From positions 23,440,986-23,495,985 of the forward strand of contig NC_135561.1 of NCBI RefSeq assembly GCF_964340395.1: 55,000 nucleotides of DNA. Direction: 5' to 3'. Below the pieces are notes generated by a model. The model worked only from the letters and a program-made list of their open reading frames with translations. It made no database searches and was not told the DNA's origin. The stretch is from Glandiceps talaboti. Lineage: Eukaryota > Hemichordata > Enteropneusta > Spengelidae. This document shows positions 37,822-50,900 of the stretch, piece by piece. A program made the position numbers and the translations under genes. Every line of letters starts with the position of its first letter. The stretch's first letter is position 1.

Positions 37822-37829
37822 ATGCAAAT
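37822..37829 (-). promoter_or_regulatory. Octamer-like ATTTGCAT upstream of gene B
   Basis: ATTTGCAT on the minus strand lies 84 bp before the gene B start codon. It is the POU-factor octamer known from vertebrate immunoglobulin promoters. Genes A and C lack a perfect match nearby, so function is doubtful. Confidence 0.2.
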
Positions 37830-38059
37830 GTTAAACATTAACTAACACAGGTTAGTGTGCATACGTGTTACTGGCACTGGTAGCAGTCATTAGATGTATG
37901 GTCACAGTGGTATAAACAATTGCTGGTCAAGAAACGACCCACGCTAAAATTTGCAACACATACAGCCTGACCTTGGAATGTAACAAGCATTCCAGGTTTG
38001 TTAGGTGGATAGTCGTATCTCTGTTATTTATTAGTCTCTGTTAATATATTAATCATTAA

Positions 38060-38325
38060 CTCTGGTTATAACTAGGTGTACTGTATACCACATTAACTTG
38101 TGAGCTAATATTCTGTTCCAGAATGGTAATATTTTAGTCTAGGATGATCATGATACAAAATAATTACTTTATTAGGTATATACAATATTTCAAAAAATGC
38201 CGCTGCTGGTTATTGTTCGGATAAGAGTTATGATCATTCTAGACAAAATATTACCATTCTGGAATAGAATATTCGCTCACAAGTGGCTGTGGCTGTATAC
38301 ACTGTTTAGTCACAACCAAGTCTGT
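38060..38325. mobile_element. Foldback element in the gene B upstream flank
   Basis: Arms of about 65-100 bp (38061-38157 and 38222-38325) are inverted copies sharing ACTTGTGAGC, AATATTCT and CCAGAATGGTAATATTTT. It lies about 320 bp upstream of the gene B start codon, so it could influence its promoter. Confidence 0.78.
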
Positions 38326-38573
38326 GGTTTAAGAACCACATGCATGAACAAAGATGTAGTCAGTATGATCACAGACAAGTAACTTAGTTGCCTGTGGTAT
38401 GGTGCTACTACCTATCATGGAAACTCTACCCTATCCTAACGGCCCAAGGTGCGTCCCAGCCCCGTGTGTTCGATACTTCTCAGCTACTTCTTGATACTTC
38501 TTTATTATTACATGTATGTATTCCCAGGTTTTTGCATTCTCACAAGCCAGAGTTATTATTTCTAAAATAACCT

Positions 38574-38835
38574 GTGGGAGGCTCGTTAAGAACGTTGCCG
38601 TAAAACAGGCCGTGGTTTGCGACGATGTGGGAGGCCCGTCAAGAACGTTGCCGTAAAACAGGCCGTGGTTTGCGACGATGTGGGAGGCTCGTTAAGAACG
38701 TTGCCGTAAAACAGGCCGTGGTTTGCGACGATGTGGGAGGCCCGTTAAGAACGTTGCCGTAAAACAGGCCGTGGTTTGCGACGACGTGGGAGGCCCGTTA
38801 AGAACGTTGCCGTAAAACAGGCCGTGGTTTGCGAT
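38574..38835. repeat. 53-bp minisatellite, about 5 units
   Basis: Units contain GTGGGAGGCTCGTTAAGAAC and GTTGCCGTAAAACAGGCCGT. The array is GC-richer than its surroundings and nearly perfect. Confidence 0.95.
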
Positions 38836-39693
38836 GATGAGGTTTTCGTAGGTTCATTATTAATGAGTACCGAGCGAAAAAATCACTCCGGGTGAGTTCG
38901 GCATGGCAATTCCTGATTTTACTCGTTAAGTAAATCGTTTTTGTGGACTAAACATACCATCAATTTTTGATATATATCCGATCGATCGAATGATAGAGTT
39001 TTATCCACATTTTTTATATTTTGAGTCGTGGAAATTACGGTAGCAGCGGTCATATAACACAGGTCAACATCATGTATGGTACAATAACATCGCAGTTTCT
39101 CGATTTTGAGATATACAAAACCATACGATTTTAGAAGAGATTCAAACAACTTAAAATCTCCAAATTTTATCGCAAATAACGGAAAGATAAAATTTTGAAC
39201 CAAGCGTTTGTAAGGGTCCAAACTTGATATTTAAATCCGAAAACTATGTCAGATTTCCCACAGAAAAAATAATAGCCATGTTATTATATTACTAGTGTTA
39301 CCGATGATAAAATACAACTTTTTAATATTCGCAAAGTTTTAATGTCACACAAGGTCACAGTGAATTCTCAGCTGTCATGAATTAATACTTAGAACAAATG
39401 TTTGCATTTCGCTAATAATATTCTTCTGAGATGACAACACTGAAAGTTATTAAAAGATCGTCGATGTCAAATAATGACTAATTACAGACAGCTGGAAGAA
39501 TAATGACGTAATCACATTGTTTAGCTAGTTTTCATATTTGTCAATATTATTTGCATTGAATTAAGGCAACAACAATAACACTTCCGTTTTATTCATTCAT
39601 GGAGCTGATTATTTTATCACCCAATCGTTTGAGTATTGTATGTTTTGTGTTTATAAGAATTTAATGTTGCAATAAATTATGGATTTCACTAGC
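38836..39693. other. Intergenic AT-rich sequence, no gene seen
   Basis: No domain, exon or repeat structure was recognised between the minisatellite and the retrotransposon. Confidence 0.5.
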
Positions 39694-42073
39694 TTCAGAA
39701 GCAAGCGAACTCAAGGCAACAGCTTACCAAACAGCTACCTAACCTGCACCAGTATGTGTCGTGTCCAACCCGCTTGAACAAGACATTAGACATGTGTTAT
39801 GGCAATATACCAAGTGCATTTACTACTAGATGTCGCCCTCCTCTGGGCAGGTCTGATCACAATGTAGTTCATTTACTTCCAACATATCGCCAGAAACTAA
39901 AGAGGGAAGGTCCACGAATGCATCAAACTCGTCTGTGGACTTCTGATACCATCGATGAATTGCAATGTTGTTTTGAAGCAACTGGTTGGGATGTGTTTTT
40001 CGATAGTTGTGGATCCGACCCGGACAGTTTAACTGATTGTGTAACATCCTACATGAACTTCTGTGAGGACTCGATCATTCCGACCAAAACCGTGCGAATT
40101 TATTCAAATAATAAACCCTGGATCAACAAGGACTTGAAACAATGTTTGAATGATAAAAAGATCGCATTTTTGCAGGGGGATATACAGAGAGTTAGACAAC
40201 TTGAAAAAGAATTTAAGAGTAAGGTTAAAACCGCAAAAGTTGAGTACAAAAGTAAGGTGGAGGAGAGGTTTAGAGGTGGTAATGCTCGGGAAGCATGGAG
40301 TGGGTTAAATGTTATGATGGGAAGAAAACAGAAACAACAAAGCGTACAGTGTAATGATCCTACTTCTTTTGCCAACGAACTAAACACATTCTATGCCCGT
40401 TTTGATGTCAGAGACTTTAAAGCGGAATGCAATGAGTTATGTCAAAATCTTGAAACAACTATACCAGTCCTTGTCGAAACAGATAATGTTGTCAGAGTTC
40501 TTTCCAGAGTCAATCCCCATAAGGCCGCAGGACCTGATGGTCTGAAAGGTAGAATTTTAAAAGAATGTGCGAGTCAGTTAGGACCCTTGTTCACTCGTCT
40601 TTTCCAACTGTTTTTAGATATACATTTTATTCCCCGCGTTTGGAAATTATCGACCATTATACCTGTTCCTAAAAAACCAGGTGCAAAGATAATGAACGAT
40701 TTTAGACCAATAGCCCTGACTTCAATCCTTTGTAAATGCATGGAGAGAATTGTTTGTAACAAGCTTACCGCGTCTGTCGCCGATCATATGGATCCATTAC
40801 AATTTGCATATAAGGCCAAAAGGGGGGTGGAAGATGCAACCTTGACACTTTTTGACTTAGTTTCACGCCATTTAGATTGTTCTGGCACTTCTGTCCGGGT
40901 TCTCTTTATGGATTTCTCTTCTGCATTTAATACAATCCAGCCACATATACTATTGAAACGTTTACTTGATTTGCACACCAACTCGGCATTAATACTCTGG
41001 ATTAAAGCGTTCCTAAGCGATCGGCCTCAGCGCGTTAGTGTGCAAGGGCATTTCTCCAACGAATTAGTGCTAAATACGGGTGCTCCTCAGGGATGTGTCT
41101 TGTCCCCTGTCCTTTTCTCTGTGTACACAAACGAACTTATGTGTAACAATGTTATTCTTACTTTAATCAAATTTGCAGATGACATGGCGCTGGTCGCCCG
41201 CTTAAAAGATGAATTTTCACTTGGTCAGTATTTTCTATACGTAAATACCCTAAAATCCTGGTTTGACAAGAGTTATCTTGAACTCAATGTTAGGAAAACG
41301 AAAGAGATGTGCATGGTTGGGGGACGGAAACAAGACACATCACTATGTCGATCTCTCACCATAAACGGGGAAGAAGTGGAGAAAGTACATATTTTTACAT
41401 ATCTTGGTACCATCCTAGCTTCCAACCTAAGTTTTACAGATAATGTAGATCATATTTTTAAGAAAGCACAGCAGCGCCTTTATCTGCTTCGTAAGCTCAA
41501 TAGTTTTAACGTAAGTAAGGATATATTAGCATCAGTGTATCGCTCACTAATCGAAAGTGTATTGACATTTAATATTGTATCCTGGTATGGAAATCTCACA
41601 GTTAAAGACAGAACAAAGTTGTCGCGAGTCGTCAATCAGGCGGGAAGGATTATTGGTTCAAAGCAGAAACAATTATCCGAACTCTACCACCAGTCACTGA
41701 AACGAAAAGCTGTTCAAATTTTCAAGGATCAAAAACACCCACTACATAACCAGTTCCAAACTTTACCGTCAGGTCGGCGACTCAAAGTTCCCCTCGCAAG
41801 GAAAAATTGCTACAAAAAGTCTTTTATCCCATCTGCTATTTCTATTTTAAACTGTGGATTCACTGATTTGTAATAACTGTGTTTGGATTTTAGTACTGTA
41901 TATATTTCCATAGACCTACATAGTATTGTTGTACATTTGTCTGTCTGGTTGTATGTTGTCTGTGATAGCGTTTTTATTCGTATTGGGATTTCTGAAATGC
42001 CAGAAGGAAATTTTCCATTATATGTTTTTAATTTAATGGACAATAAAGTTTTTGAATTGAATTGAATTGAATA
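39694..42073 (+). mobile_element. 5'-truncated L2/Rex1-like (CR1 group) non-LTR retrotransposon
   Basis: It starts inside the endonuclease coding region, runs through a full reverse transcriptase frame and a ~190-bp 3' untranslated part, and ends in a short (TTGAA)n tail at about 42053-42073. That tail type is typical of CR1/L2-like elements and replaces poly-A. It lies between genes A and B, sense opposite to them. Confidence 0.85.
39756..41873 (+). CDS. Retrotransposon ORF2 fragment: end of endonuclease plus reverse transcriptase
   Basis: An uninterrupted frame of 705 codons, open a little further upstream to about 39694. The first residues (VSCPTRLNKTLDMCYGN...LGRSDHNVV) are the end of the endonuclease with its SDH motif. 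The reverse transcriptase blocks follow in order: NPHKAAGPDGL, FRPIALTSILCKCMERIV, LFMDFSSAFNTI (first catalytic Asp), GAPQGCVLSPVLF, and FADDM (catalytic Asp pair). A thumb-like C-terminal region comes next. Most of the endonuclease is missing and the listed start is not a natural initiation codon, so the copy is not autonomous. The lack of any stop or frameshift suggests recent insertion. Confidence 0.9.
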   Translation: MSCPTRLNKTLDMCYGNIPSAFTTRCRPPLGRSDHNVVHLLPTYRQKLKREGPRMHQTRLWTSDTIDELQCCFEATGWDVFFDSCGSDPDSLTDCVTSYMNFCEDSIIPTKTVRIYSNNKPWINKDLKQCLNDKKIAFLQGDIQRVRQLEKEFKSKVKTAKVEYKSKVEERFRGGNAREAWSGLNVMMGRKQKQQSVQCNDPTSFANELNTFYARFDVRDFKAECNELCQNLETTIPVLVETDNVVRVLSRVNPHKAAGPDGLKGRILKECASQLGPLFTRLFQLFLDIHFIPRVWKLSTIIPVPKKPGAKIMNDFRPIALTSILCKCMERIVCNKLTASVADHMDPLQFAYKAKRGVEDATLTLFDLVSRHLDCSGTSVRVLFMDFSSAFNTIQPHILLKRLLDLHTNSALILWIKAFLSDRPQRVSVQGHFSNELVLNTGAPQGCVLSPVLFSVYTNELMCNNVILTLIKFADDMALVARLKDEFSLGQYFLYVNTLKSWFDKSYLELNVRKTKEMCMVGGRKQDTSLCRSLTINGEEVEKVHIFTYLGTILASNLSFTDNVDHIFKKAQQRLYLLRKLNSFNVSKDILASVYRSLIESVLTFNIVSWYGNLTVKDRTKLSRVVNQAGRIIGSKQKQLSELYHQSLKRKAVQIFKDQKHPLHNQFQTLPSGRRLKVPLARKNCYKKSFIPSAISILNCGFTDL

Positions 42074-42989
<916 letters not shown>

Positions 42990-43329
42990 GCTAAGGTCAA
43001 GTATAAATCAGATATATATCAATCGATACATCTTTATTTCTGTTCTAATAAAGTTTATATACTGTGTAACTGCATATAACTTTGATGTGTATTGTACTAT
43101 CATAAGACAACATGGACACCCAATGTGTCAGAAATGATTATACAAATCTGATACAAAATATCAAACACAAAATAACAGCCTACAATTAAAAGAATTCGCT
43201 AATAAAAAAATGTCATAAAAAGAATAAACTTATTCTTAAAGCGTCTTTGTAGTTATTTGTCACCATAGTAACTATAATGTATTATATGTCACCATAGTAA
43301 CTATAATGTATTATACTTAAGTAGTAAAA

Positions 43330-43790
43330 ACAAACCTTCAATCAAAGACAAATCAAAGTCCCCCAACTTGTATGTTTTATGGCAAACTTATTCTGCAAAT
43401 CTGAATGGTGTCTTAAGATACAAAACTTCATAATTTATTAACCAATTTGCTATTTGACTTTGAATATGGAGATCAAAGGCAAAGGTCAAGATATGAAAAG
43501 AAAGCCGACCTTTGGGTATAGACATTTAAATGTAGTCTTTGTTTATTCAACTTCTTGAGTTAGCAAAAAGAAGGTTAGGTCACTTCACCTTGAAAGTGTT
43601 TGGCAACGTCAAAGGTCAAAGTCTCATTAGAAAGCTCATCATTGATAATGTGAGGGTATATACTTAAATGTTGTTCATATAGGTATCAAACTTTTGGAAA
43701 TAACAGACAAAATGTGCTTGTTTGTCACAAACATGGCCGCCATTTCACTATTCAGGTCAAGGTTATGAAATTAAGTGGTACATATGCCTC
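43330..43790. repeat. Copy of the ATGGC(C)GCCATT / AAGGTCAAAG repeat family
   Basis: It shares GGCAAAGGTCAAGATATG, TCATTAGAAAGCTCATCATT and ATGGCCGCCATTTCACTATT with the blocks near 21500, 26440 and 45040. It leads directly into a CATA microsatellite. Confidence 0.8.
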
Positions 43791-43910
43791 ACATACATAC
43801 ATACATACATACATACATACATACATACATACATACATACATACATACACACATGCACACACATACATACATACATACATACATACACACACATACATAT
43901 ACATATACAT

Positions 43911-43943
<33 letters not shown>

Positions 43944-44310
43944 TACATACATAGAAATGCATAAGGAACTAATAAACCAGTCCGTATATATAGCTGTTAA
44001 ATCCGACGTTTCGAATAAATATTCTTTTTCAAAGGAAAAATTGGCGAGACAGATACATACATACATACATACATACATACATACATACATACATACATAC
44101 ATACATACATACATACATCTTTGCATCCATCCATCCATGCATCCATCCATCCGTACATACATACATACATACATACATACATACATACATACATACATAC
44201 ATACATACCTCCCTCCACACACACACACACACACACACACATACATACATACATACATACATACATACATACATACATACATACATACATACATACAGAC
44301 CTCCCTCCAT

Positions 44311-44347
<37 letters not shown>

Positions 44348-44405
44348 TACATACATACATACATACATACATACATACATACATACATACATACATACAT
44401 ACATA
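43791..44405. repeat. CATA/CACA/CCAT compound microsatellite with a 100-bp unique insert
   Basis: CATA tracts with CACA and CCTCC blocks. Unique sequence at about 43955-44050 is the only non-repeat part. Confidence 0.96.
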
Positions 44406-45020
44406 ATATGACCTTAGATAGGTACATGTGCTAACTGGGGACATTATTTTGTTACATTTAAATTCTTACATTAAAACCTGTCTAGTAATGTCTTCATGTT
44501 GATTTGCAAATTTAAAGAATAGAATTTCAGTATAGCATCACCAGCTTTATGCATGTACATCTCTCCATAATCCTAATGTAAACAGCACTTTTTAGATGCA
44601 CCCAAAATGATTGTATCAAATCTAATCTTCCATATACCTAGTTCAAAACATCAAAAACTACAAGGCAGATTGGTCTGAAATTTGGTGGCAACGTCCTTAC
44701 GGGTGTGTAGATTAAGATTTGTTCATTATATGACGATTCCATCAGTAATATGCAAATTAGGGCTAAAATGTGTCTTTTTGGTCAACACTACAGGGCAAAT
44801 CGGTTTGATATTTTATGGGGATGCATTTGGGGTGTATAGATGAAGAAATATAAAGCATAAAATGATTGCATAAGCGATATGCAAATTATGTATGCAAATG
44901 TGAATTTTGGTCAAAAACATGTTTTCCCATATGCTGATCCATGCTAGGTATAGGTGTTCATTTGCTGAATGATTATCCATACATTCATTTGTCTATTTAT
45001 CCCTGTTATCTTGCAATATA
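44403..45020. repeat. Interspersed repeat, copy 2 (internally deleted)
   Basis: About 95 percent identical by eye to 35366-35900. It then jumps to the left-arm sequence of the 36068 foldback element (CATATGCTGATCCATGCTAG). It starts right after a CATA tract, as copy 1 does. Confidence 0.9.
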
Positions 45021-45039
45021 TGTGATCACTTGGCTGCCA

Positions 45040-45445
45040 TTTTACTATTCAGGTCAAGGTTATGAAATTAAGTGATGTACATATGCCTCACATAGTAAAA
45101 ACCAAGACATGATTAAAATTTCATCATCATTTGCAATACAGTTATGAAGATAACCCAAATTTGGCTATTTGACCTTGAAAAAGACTTTCAAGGTCAAAGA
45201 TCAGGGTCTAAAGGAAAGCTCATTCTTGATAATATGAGTGTTGGCACTTGAAAGAAGTCAGTACGTATTATACCTTGAAAGTTATGATGCATATTGGGAA
45301 ATTTAACAACAAATATGGCTGCCATTCAGACATATTTGATTCGATCATTAAACAAAGTGACATGCATATGTTGCACACAGTATGTTACCTTTATGTCAGG
45401 TTTGGTTGAAATCAGTTGGTGCATGCAAGAGATATGAGGGTGAAT
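45040..45445. repeat. Copy of the ATGGCTGCCATT repeat family
   Basis: It contains ATGAAGATAACCCAAATTTGG (the non-palindromic counterpart of 27419-27454), TTTCAAGGTCAAAGATCAGG and AACAAATATGGCTGCCATTC. Confidence 0.8.
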
Positions 45446-45933
45446 GGATGCAGGCACAGACAATGCAATATTATCATTTAGATAATACAATCAATGTAGT
45501 AAAGTCAACTATCATTTAGATATACAATGTTATTACAGCTGATCAATTTGACGGCTTTGTCATCATAACAATATACTTCAAACTATTTACATGTCCAAGT
45601 TCTGTAGGTAATATTTAAAAAAGAAGTGTAAAAATGCTATGCTACAAACTATATACTGTTGTCTGATAGCTTTAAATTGACCTCCAAGGCAAGGCAAAAC
45701 TTACTCTAATATCATAGCAACAACATTATGCGAACAGTCGATGTCATCATCAGAGTATTGTATTTCTTTCAATTCAACATACTCTTTAGGAATACACAAT
45801 TGCAGGGGAAAGTTGTAAAGACAGTGCCATAAACTGGTACCAACTCTACAGCCATCAAAAACTTATGTTAAGATGCTGTGTATTTAACTTCATTTCTTTT
45901 GGCAGTTTAGTACCTTCTGGTGTCGGAATAGGC
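45446..45933 (-). other. Probable 3' untranslated exon of gene A
   Basis: The stop-containing exon of gene A ends at a strong donor (AATA|GTAAGT at 46646). A good acceptor, TTCTTTCTTACAG, ends at 45934, so a downstream non-coding exon is likely to start at 45933. Its 3' end cannot be fixed: no AATAAA was noticed in range. Confidence 0.4.
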
Positions 45934-46074
45934 CTGTAAGAAAGAATACAATTTATTTTAGTTTATTTATCAGGACTAAAGGTTTTACAATTTCATGTGA
46001 TTAATACTTACTTACAGAATGAATTCTAAATGTACAGTTCAATTAAGTACTTGATTGAAAATGAATTACAATCG

Positions 46075-46590
46075 ACCACCACCACCACCACCACCTTCTT
46101 CTTGATATTATTTATTTTTCAAATTTTATTTGATTTATATGGAATGAAAAATAGGTAATGTCAAGAAGAAGAAGGTGGTGGTGGTGGTGGTGGTGGTGGT
46201 GGTGGTAGGGGTGGTGGTAGTGGTAGTGGTGATGGTAGTGGTGGTGGTGGTAGGGGTGGTGGCGGCAGTGGTAGTGGTGGTGGCATCAGCAGTGGTGGTG
46301 GTGGTGGCAGCAGCAGTGGTGGTGGTGGTAGTAGACAGCGGTGGTGGTAGTAGTAGGGGTGGTGATGGTGTGGTGGGTTGGATAGGTGGTAGGGGTAGTG
46401 GTGGTGGTGGTGGTGGTGGTGGTGGTGGTGGTGGTGGTGGTGATGGTAAGGGTGGTGATGGTGGTAGTAAGGATGGTGGTGGCGGTGGCAGTGGCAGTGG
46501 CAGCAACAGCAGTGGTGGTGATGATGATGGTGGTGGTGGTGGTGGTGGTGGTGGTGGTGGTGGTGGTGGTGGTGGTGGTGATATAGGAGG
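46075..46590. repeat. (CCA)n...(GGT)n inverted pair and 400-bp GGT array
   Basis: CCACCACC-TTCTTCTTGA at 46078 and its inverse TCAAGAAGAAGAAGG-TGGTGG at 46161 form a hairpin with a loop of about 60 bp. The GGT tract then expands to about 46585 with GGC and AGT variants. Poly-Pro, poly-His and poly-Val ORFs here are artefacts. Confidence 0.93.
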
Positions 46591-46649
46591 AAAAGGAGGA
46601 AGAAGGTTGTCTTTAAGACCACTGTTCATACTGTTGTATACTTACTATT

Positions 46650-46720
46650 CTAGATGAGACAACAGAGAAGTAAAGCTGCGAGAGTGACAAGGATACTGCC
46701 TGTCTTCACACCTGTGCCAC
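46650..46720 (-). CDS. Gene A exon 4: hydrophobic C-terminal/anchor exon
   Basis: The acceptor TTAACTTTAG leads into a 71-nt coding segment ending in TAG. It reads SGTGVKTGS, then ILVTLAALLLCCLI at the very end. Small residues plus a terminal hydrophobic run favour a GPI signal. A consensus donor lies four bases after the stop, so the exon continues into the 3' untranslated region. Confidence 0.84.
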
Positions 46721-47868
46721 CTAAAGTTAAAAAAACATTCAGAAAACCAAAGAAAATCAAACCAAAGTTAAAAGCTTAAAAATACAATAGAAGCAATATT
46801 TCACATTACATAACATCTGACACAGAGTCAGAAATATTAGAATTATAGACATTTCTATTGGTATATCTTTGAAGACATTCACTAAATTATAGACAGTTCA
46901 TGGTATATCTTTGTAGACATTCATTAAATTATAGATATTTCATTGGTATATCTTTTTTAGACATTCACTTTCATTGGTATATCTTTGTAGACATATTGTT
47001 GAAATGCAAATTTCTGAACTATAGCTATCATACATGATGTACCACTTAACTGGAAAATTAATTATATGAAACTGTATGAAATATGAAGCTTGGAAAGTTA
47101 ATACATTGCCTTATTATCAAAAGTCATTAATTATGCAAATTAACCACATAGCTTATAAGTTAAGTTACAAGTTTTAAATAACACATGCTCTTCTTTACCA
47201 TCAATACATGATCTAAATTATCTGAAATTTAAAGCTTGCATTCTAACTAATTTTTGAAAATCATTAATATGCACATTATTTATTAAAATAAAAAACAACA
47301 CTAACAGGATTTATCGGGTATGTGTGCTTTGTTATGGTTGATGTATGTGCCAAATAATATGGAATTTGAAATATGCATTCTTAATTACGGAAAATAATTA
47401 ATTTGAACTAAAAGTAAAAGCTATATCATTAAACTAAATAGGACAAGTCCACATTATTATGGTTGAGCTATGTACTAAATTATATGAAATTTGAAGCTTG
47501 TATTCTTAAGATATAGCCTAATTACCGAAAATCATTAATTATGCAAACTATTCGTTAAAGTTTTAGGCTAAATCAACAAACTTTGCAGGACATATGGGCT
47601 TTGTTATGCTTAACGTATGTGCCAAATTATATTGAATTTGAAGTATGCATTCCAAAGATAAGGCCTAGTTACCCGAAACCATTAATTATGCAAATGAGTA
47701 ATTAATGTTCAGTGGACGTTTACCAATATCTCACCAGTTCTTGTCATTACCATAGGAGAGATGTGTAGCAAGTTTCATCAGAATCGATACATCAGGTTTT
47801 GATATATCATGTTGGCAGACAGACAGACACACATGGACAGACAGACAGACAGACAGACATACATACAT

Positions 47869-47941
<73 letters not shown>

Positions 47942-50900
47942 TATATAATAACCTCCCCTCATGGGAGGTAAAAACTGATGACTTGGAATAATTGTACTTA
48001 CTTGTATTAAGTATTACTGTATCATATTTTCGTTTTCCTAATAATAATCTGTTATCTTGTTTGGATTCACATTTGATGACAGCATTATGGTCTGATAATT
48101 TGGTTTCCATTGTTAGCGTACTTTCAGTATTGAAAGTACCATCTGAGTTTTCTGTGTATTTGCCTTCCTCGGTGGTTATAAGGGCACCACTTTGGTACCA
48201 GTTCAGTTCCGCTGCTGGTTTTGCACGAGTCGCCTTACAGTCAAATGAAACAGTCTGCCCAGCTGGTGCCCATACATAGTCTCCTTCGTTGTATTGCAAA
48301 ATGTCAACAAAATCAACGAAATCTGTGTGGTGAATATAAAAGACATTAGAAATTCAATATTGGGATGTTTTCTACAATAAACAATACTGCAATGTATACC
48401 TTTAATTTATCTGTATCTCCTGAGCAAATACCACGGTAAGCTCAATACCTCATACACACCTAGGTGCACACATTTCGCTCACCTAGTGCACACATTTCGC
48501 TCAAGGGACAACTTACTCCTTCTGCAAGCAGGACTAATTCGTTGGTACAAAATGCAGGTACAGCCCAGGTCAGGTCAGGTATCAGTGTGTCTTGTGCCAC
48601 CAATGACTATTAGTAAAGACACTGTTTACACATGGACATCAAGTCAGTGTGTGTTGTATCATCAGTAGTATAGGGACTGTTTACACATGGACATCAAGGC
48701 AATGTGTATTGTACTATCAATGACTAGTAGCAAAGAGACTGTTTATACATGGACATCAAGGCAGTGTGTATTGTACCATCAGTGAATATTAGTAAAGGGA
48801 CTGTTTACACATGGACATCAAGGCAGTGTGTATTGTACTATCAATGACTAGTAGCAAAGAGACTGTTTACACATGGACATCAAGGCAGTGTGTATTGTAC
48901 TATCAATGACTAGTAGCAAAGAGACAGTTTACACATGGACATCAAGGCAATGTGTATTGCACTATCAATGACTAGTAGCAAAGAGACTGTTTACACATGG
49001 ACATCAAGGCAGTGTGTATTACACTATCAATGACTAGTAGAAAAGAGACTGTTTATACATGGACATCAAGGCAGTGTGTATTGTACCATCAGTGAATATT
49101 AGTAAAGGGACTGTTTACACATGGACATCAAGGCAGTGTGTATTGTACCACCAATGACTAGTAGCAAAGATACTGTTTACACATGGACATCAAGGCAGTG
49201 TGTATTGTACCATCAGTGAATATTAGTAAAGGGACTTTTTACACATGGGCATCAAGGCAGTGTATAGTGTACTATCAATGACTAGTAGCAAAGAGACTGT
49301 TTACACATGGACATCAAGGCAGTGTGTATTGTACCATCAGTGAATATTAGTAAAAAACTGTTTACACATGGACATCAAGGCAATGTGTATTGTACCATCA
49401 GTGAATATTAGTAAAGAGACTGTTTACACATGGACATCAAGGCAATGTGTATTGTACTATCAATGACTAGTAGCAAAGAGACAGTTTACACATGGACATC
49501 AAGGCAGTGTGTATTGTACTATCAATGACTAGTAGCAAAGAGACTGTTTACACATGGACATCAAGGCAATGTGTATTGTACTATCAATGACTAGTAGCAA
49601 AGAGACTGTTTACACATGGACATCAAGGCAATATATATTGTACTATCAATGACTAGTAGCAAAGAGACTGTTTATACATGGACATCAAGGCAGTGTGTAT
49701 TGTACTATCAATGACTAGTAGCAAAGAGACAGTTTACACATGGACATCAAGGCAGTGTGTATTGTACCATCAGTGAATATTAGTAACGAGACTGTTTACA
49801 CATGGACATCAAGGCAATGTGTATTGTACTATCAATGACTAGTAGCAAAGAGACTGTTTACACATGGACATCAAGGCAGTGTGTATTGCACTATCAATGA
49901 CTAGTAGCAAAGAGACTGTTTATACATGGACATCAAGGCAGTGTGTATTGTACCATCAGTGAATATTAGTAAAGGGACTGTTTACACATGGGCATCAAGG
50001 CAGTGTGTATTGTACCATCAATGACTAGTAGCAAAGAGACTGTTTATACATGGACATCAAGGCAGTGTGTATTGTACCATCAGTGAATATTAGTAAAGGG
50101 ACTGTTTACACATGGACATCAAGGCAGTGTGTATTGTACCATCAGTTAATATTAGTAAAGAGACTGTTTACACATGGACATCAAGGCAGTGTGTATTGTA
50201 CCATCAGTGAATATTAGTAAAGGGACTTTTTACACATGGATATAAATGACTTGTAGCAAAGCGTTAGTAAAGTAGTAAAACAGCCAGGCCTTTATTGAAC
50301 GGTTTGGTATAATTTTGTGTGTGTTGTTTAACCATTGAAAATATTTCTTTATAAATTCGAGTGACTGGGGTTTTTTAGTCGATGGAGTTTACTATTAAAG
50401 TGAATATAGTATTACTCACGATACACGTGAAGATTTGTATCTCCAGAGCCAGACGATTTGGCAAGATAGAAGTCTACTTCACAAGTATAAACACCATCAT
50501 CAAGAAGTTCAAGTCGATTGATTCTCAAGTCAGCACGTGAACCAACGTGTTCAAGACGACCAGATTGACGACCATAGTAGATGGGGTCTTCTTGATTTGT
50601 CTTACTCATAATGACTATCTCTTCACCACCATCACTTGATTGAAACCTCCATGTCAATATAAGGTAGTCATTGTAATATCCTGGGAAATGATAGCTGCAT
50701 CTTAATGTGACAGATTCATACGTCACTCCCTCGGAAATCTCTGTCGTCACAACCTCCAAGTCTTCTGCCGTGCAACCTAACAGTAAAACTGATACAAATG
50801 TAAAGTTAACTCAAACGGCACATTTTAACTTCTCAATGACAAGACATAATGTATAGCCTATTTCAAATTAGTGTTAACTGGCTCTACAACCACGCAGAAA

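Noticed and set aside
46135-46657. Poly-Pro, poly-His, poly-Val and poly-Gly ORFs
   Set aside because: Translations of the GGT/CCA array in all frames.
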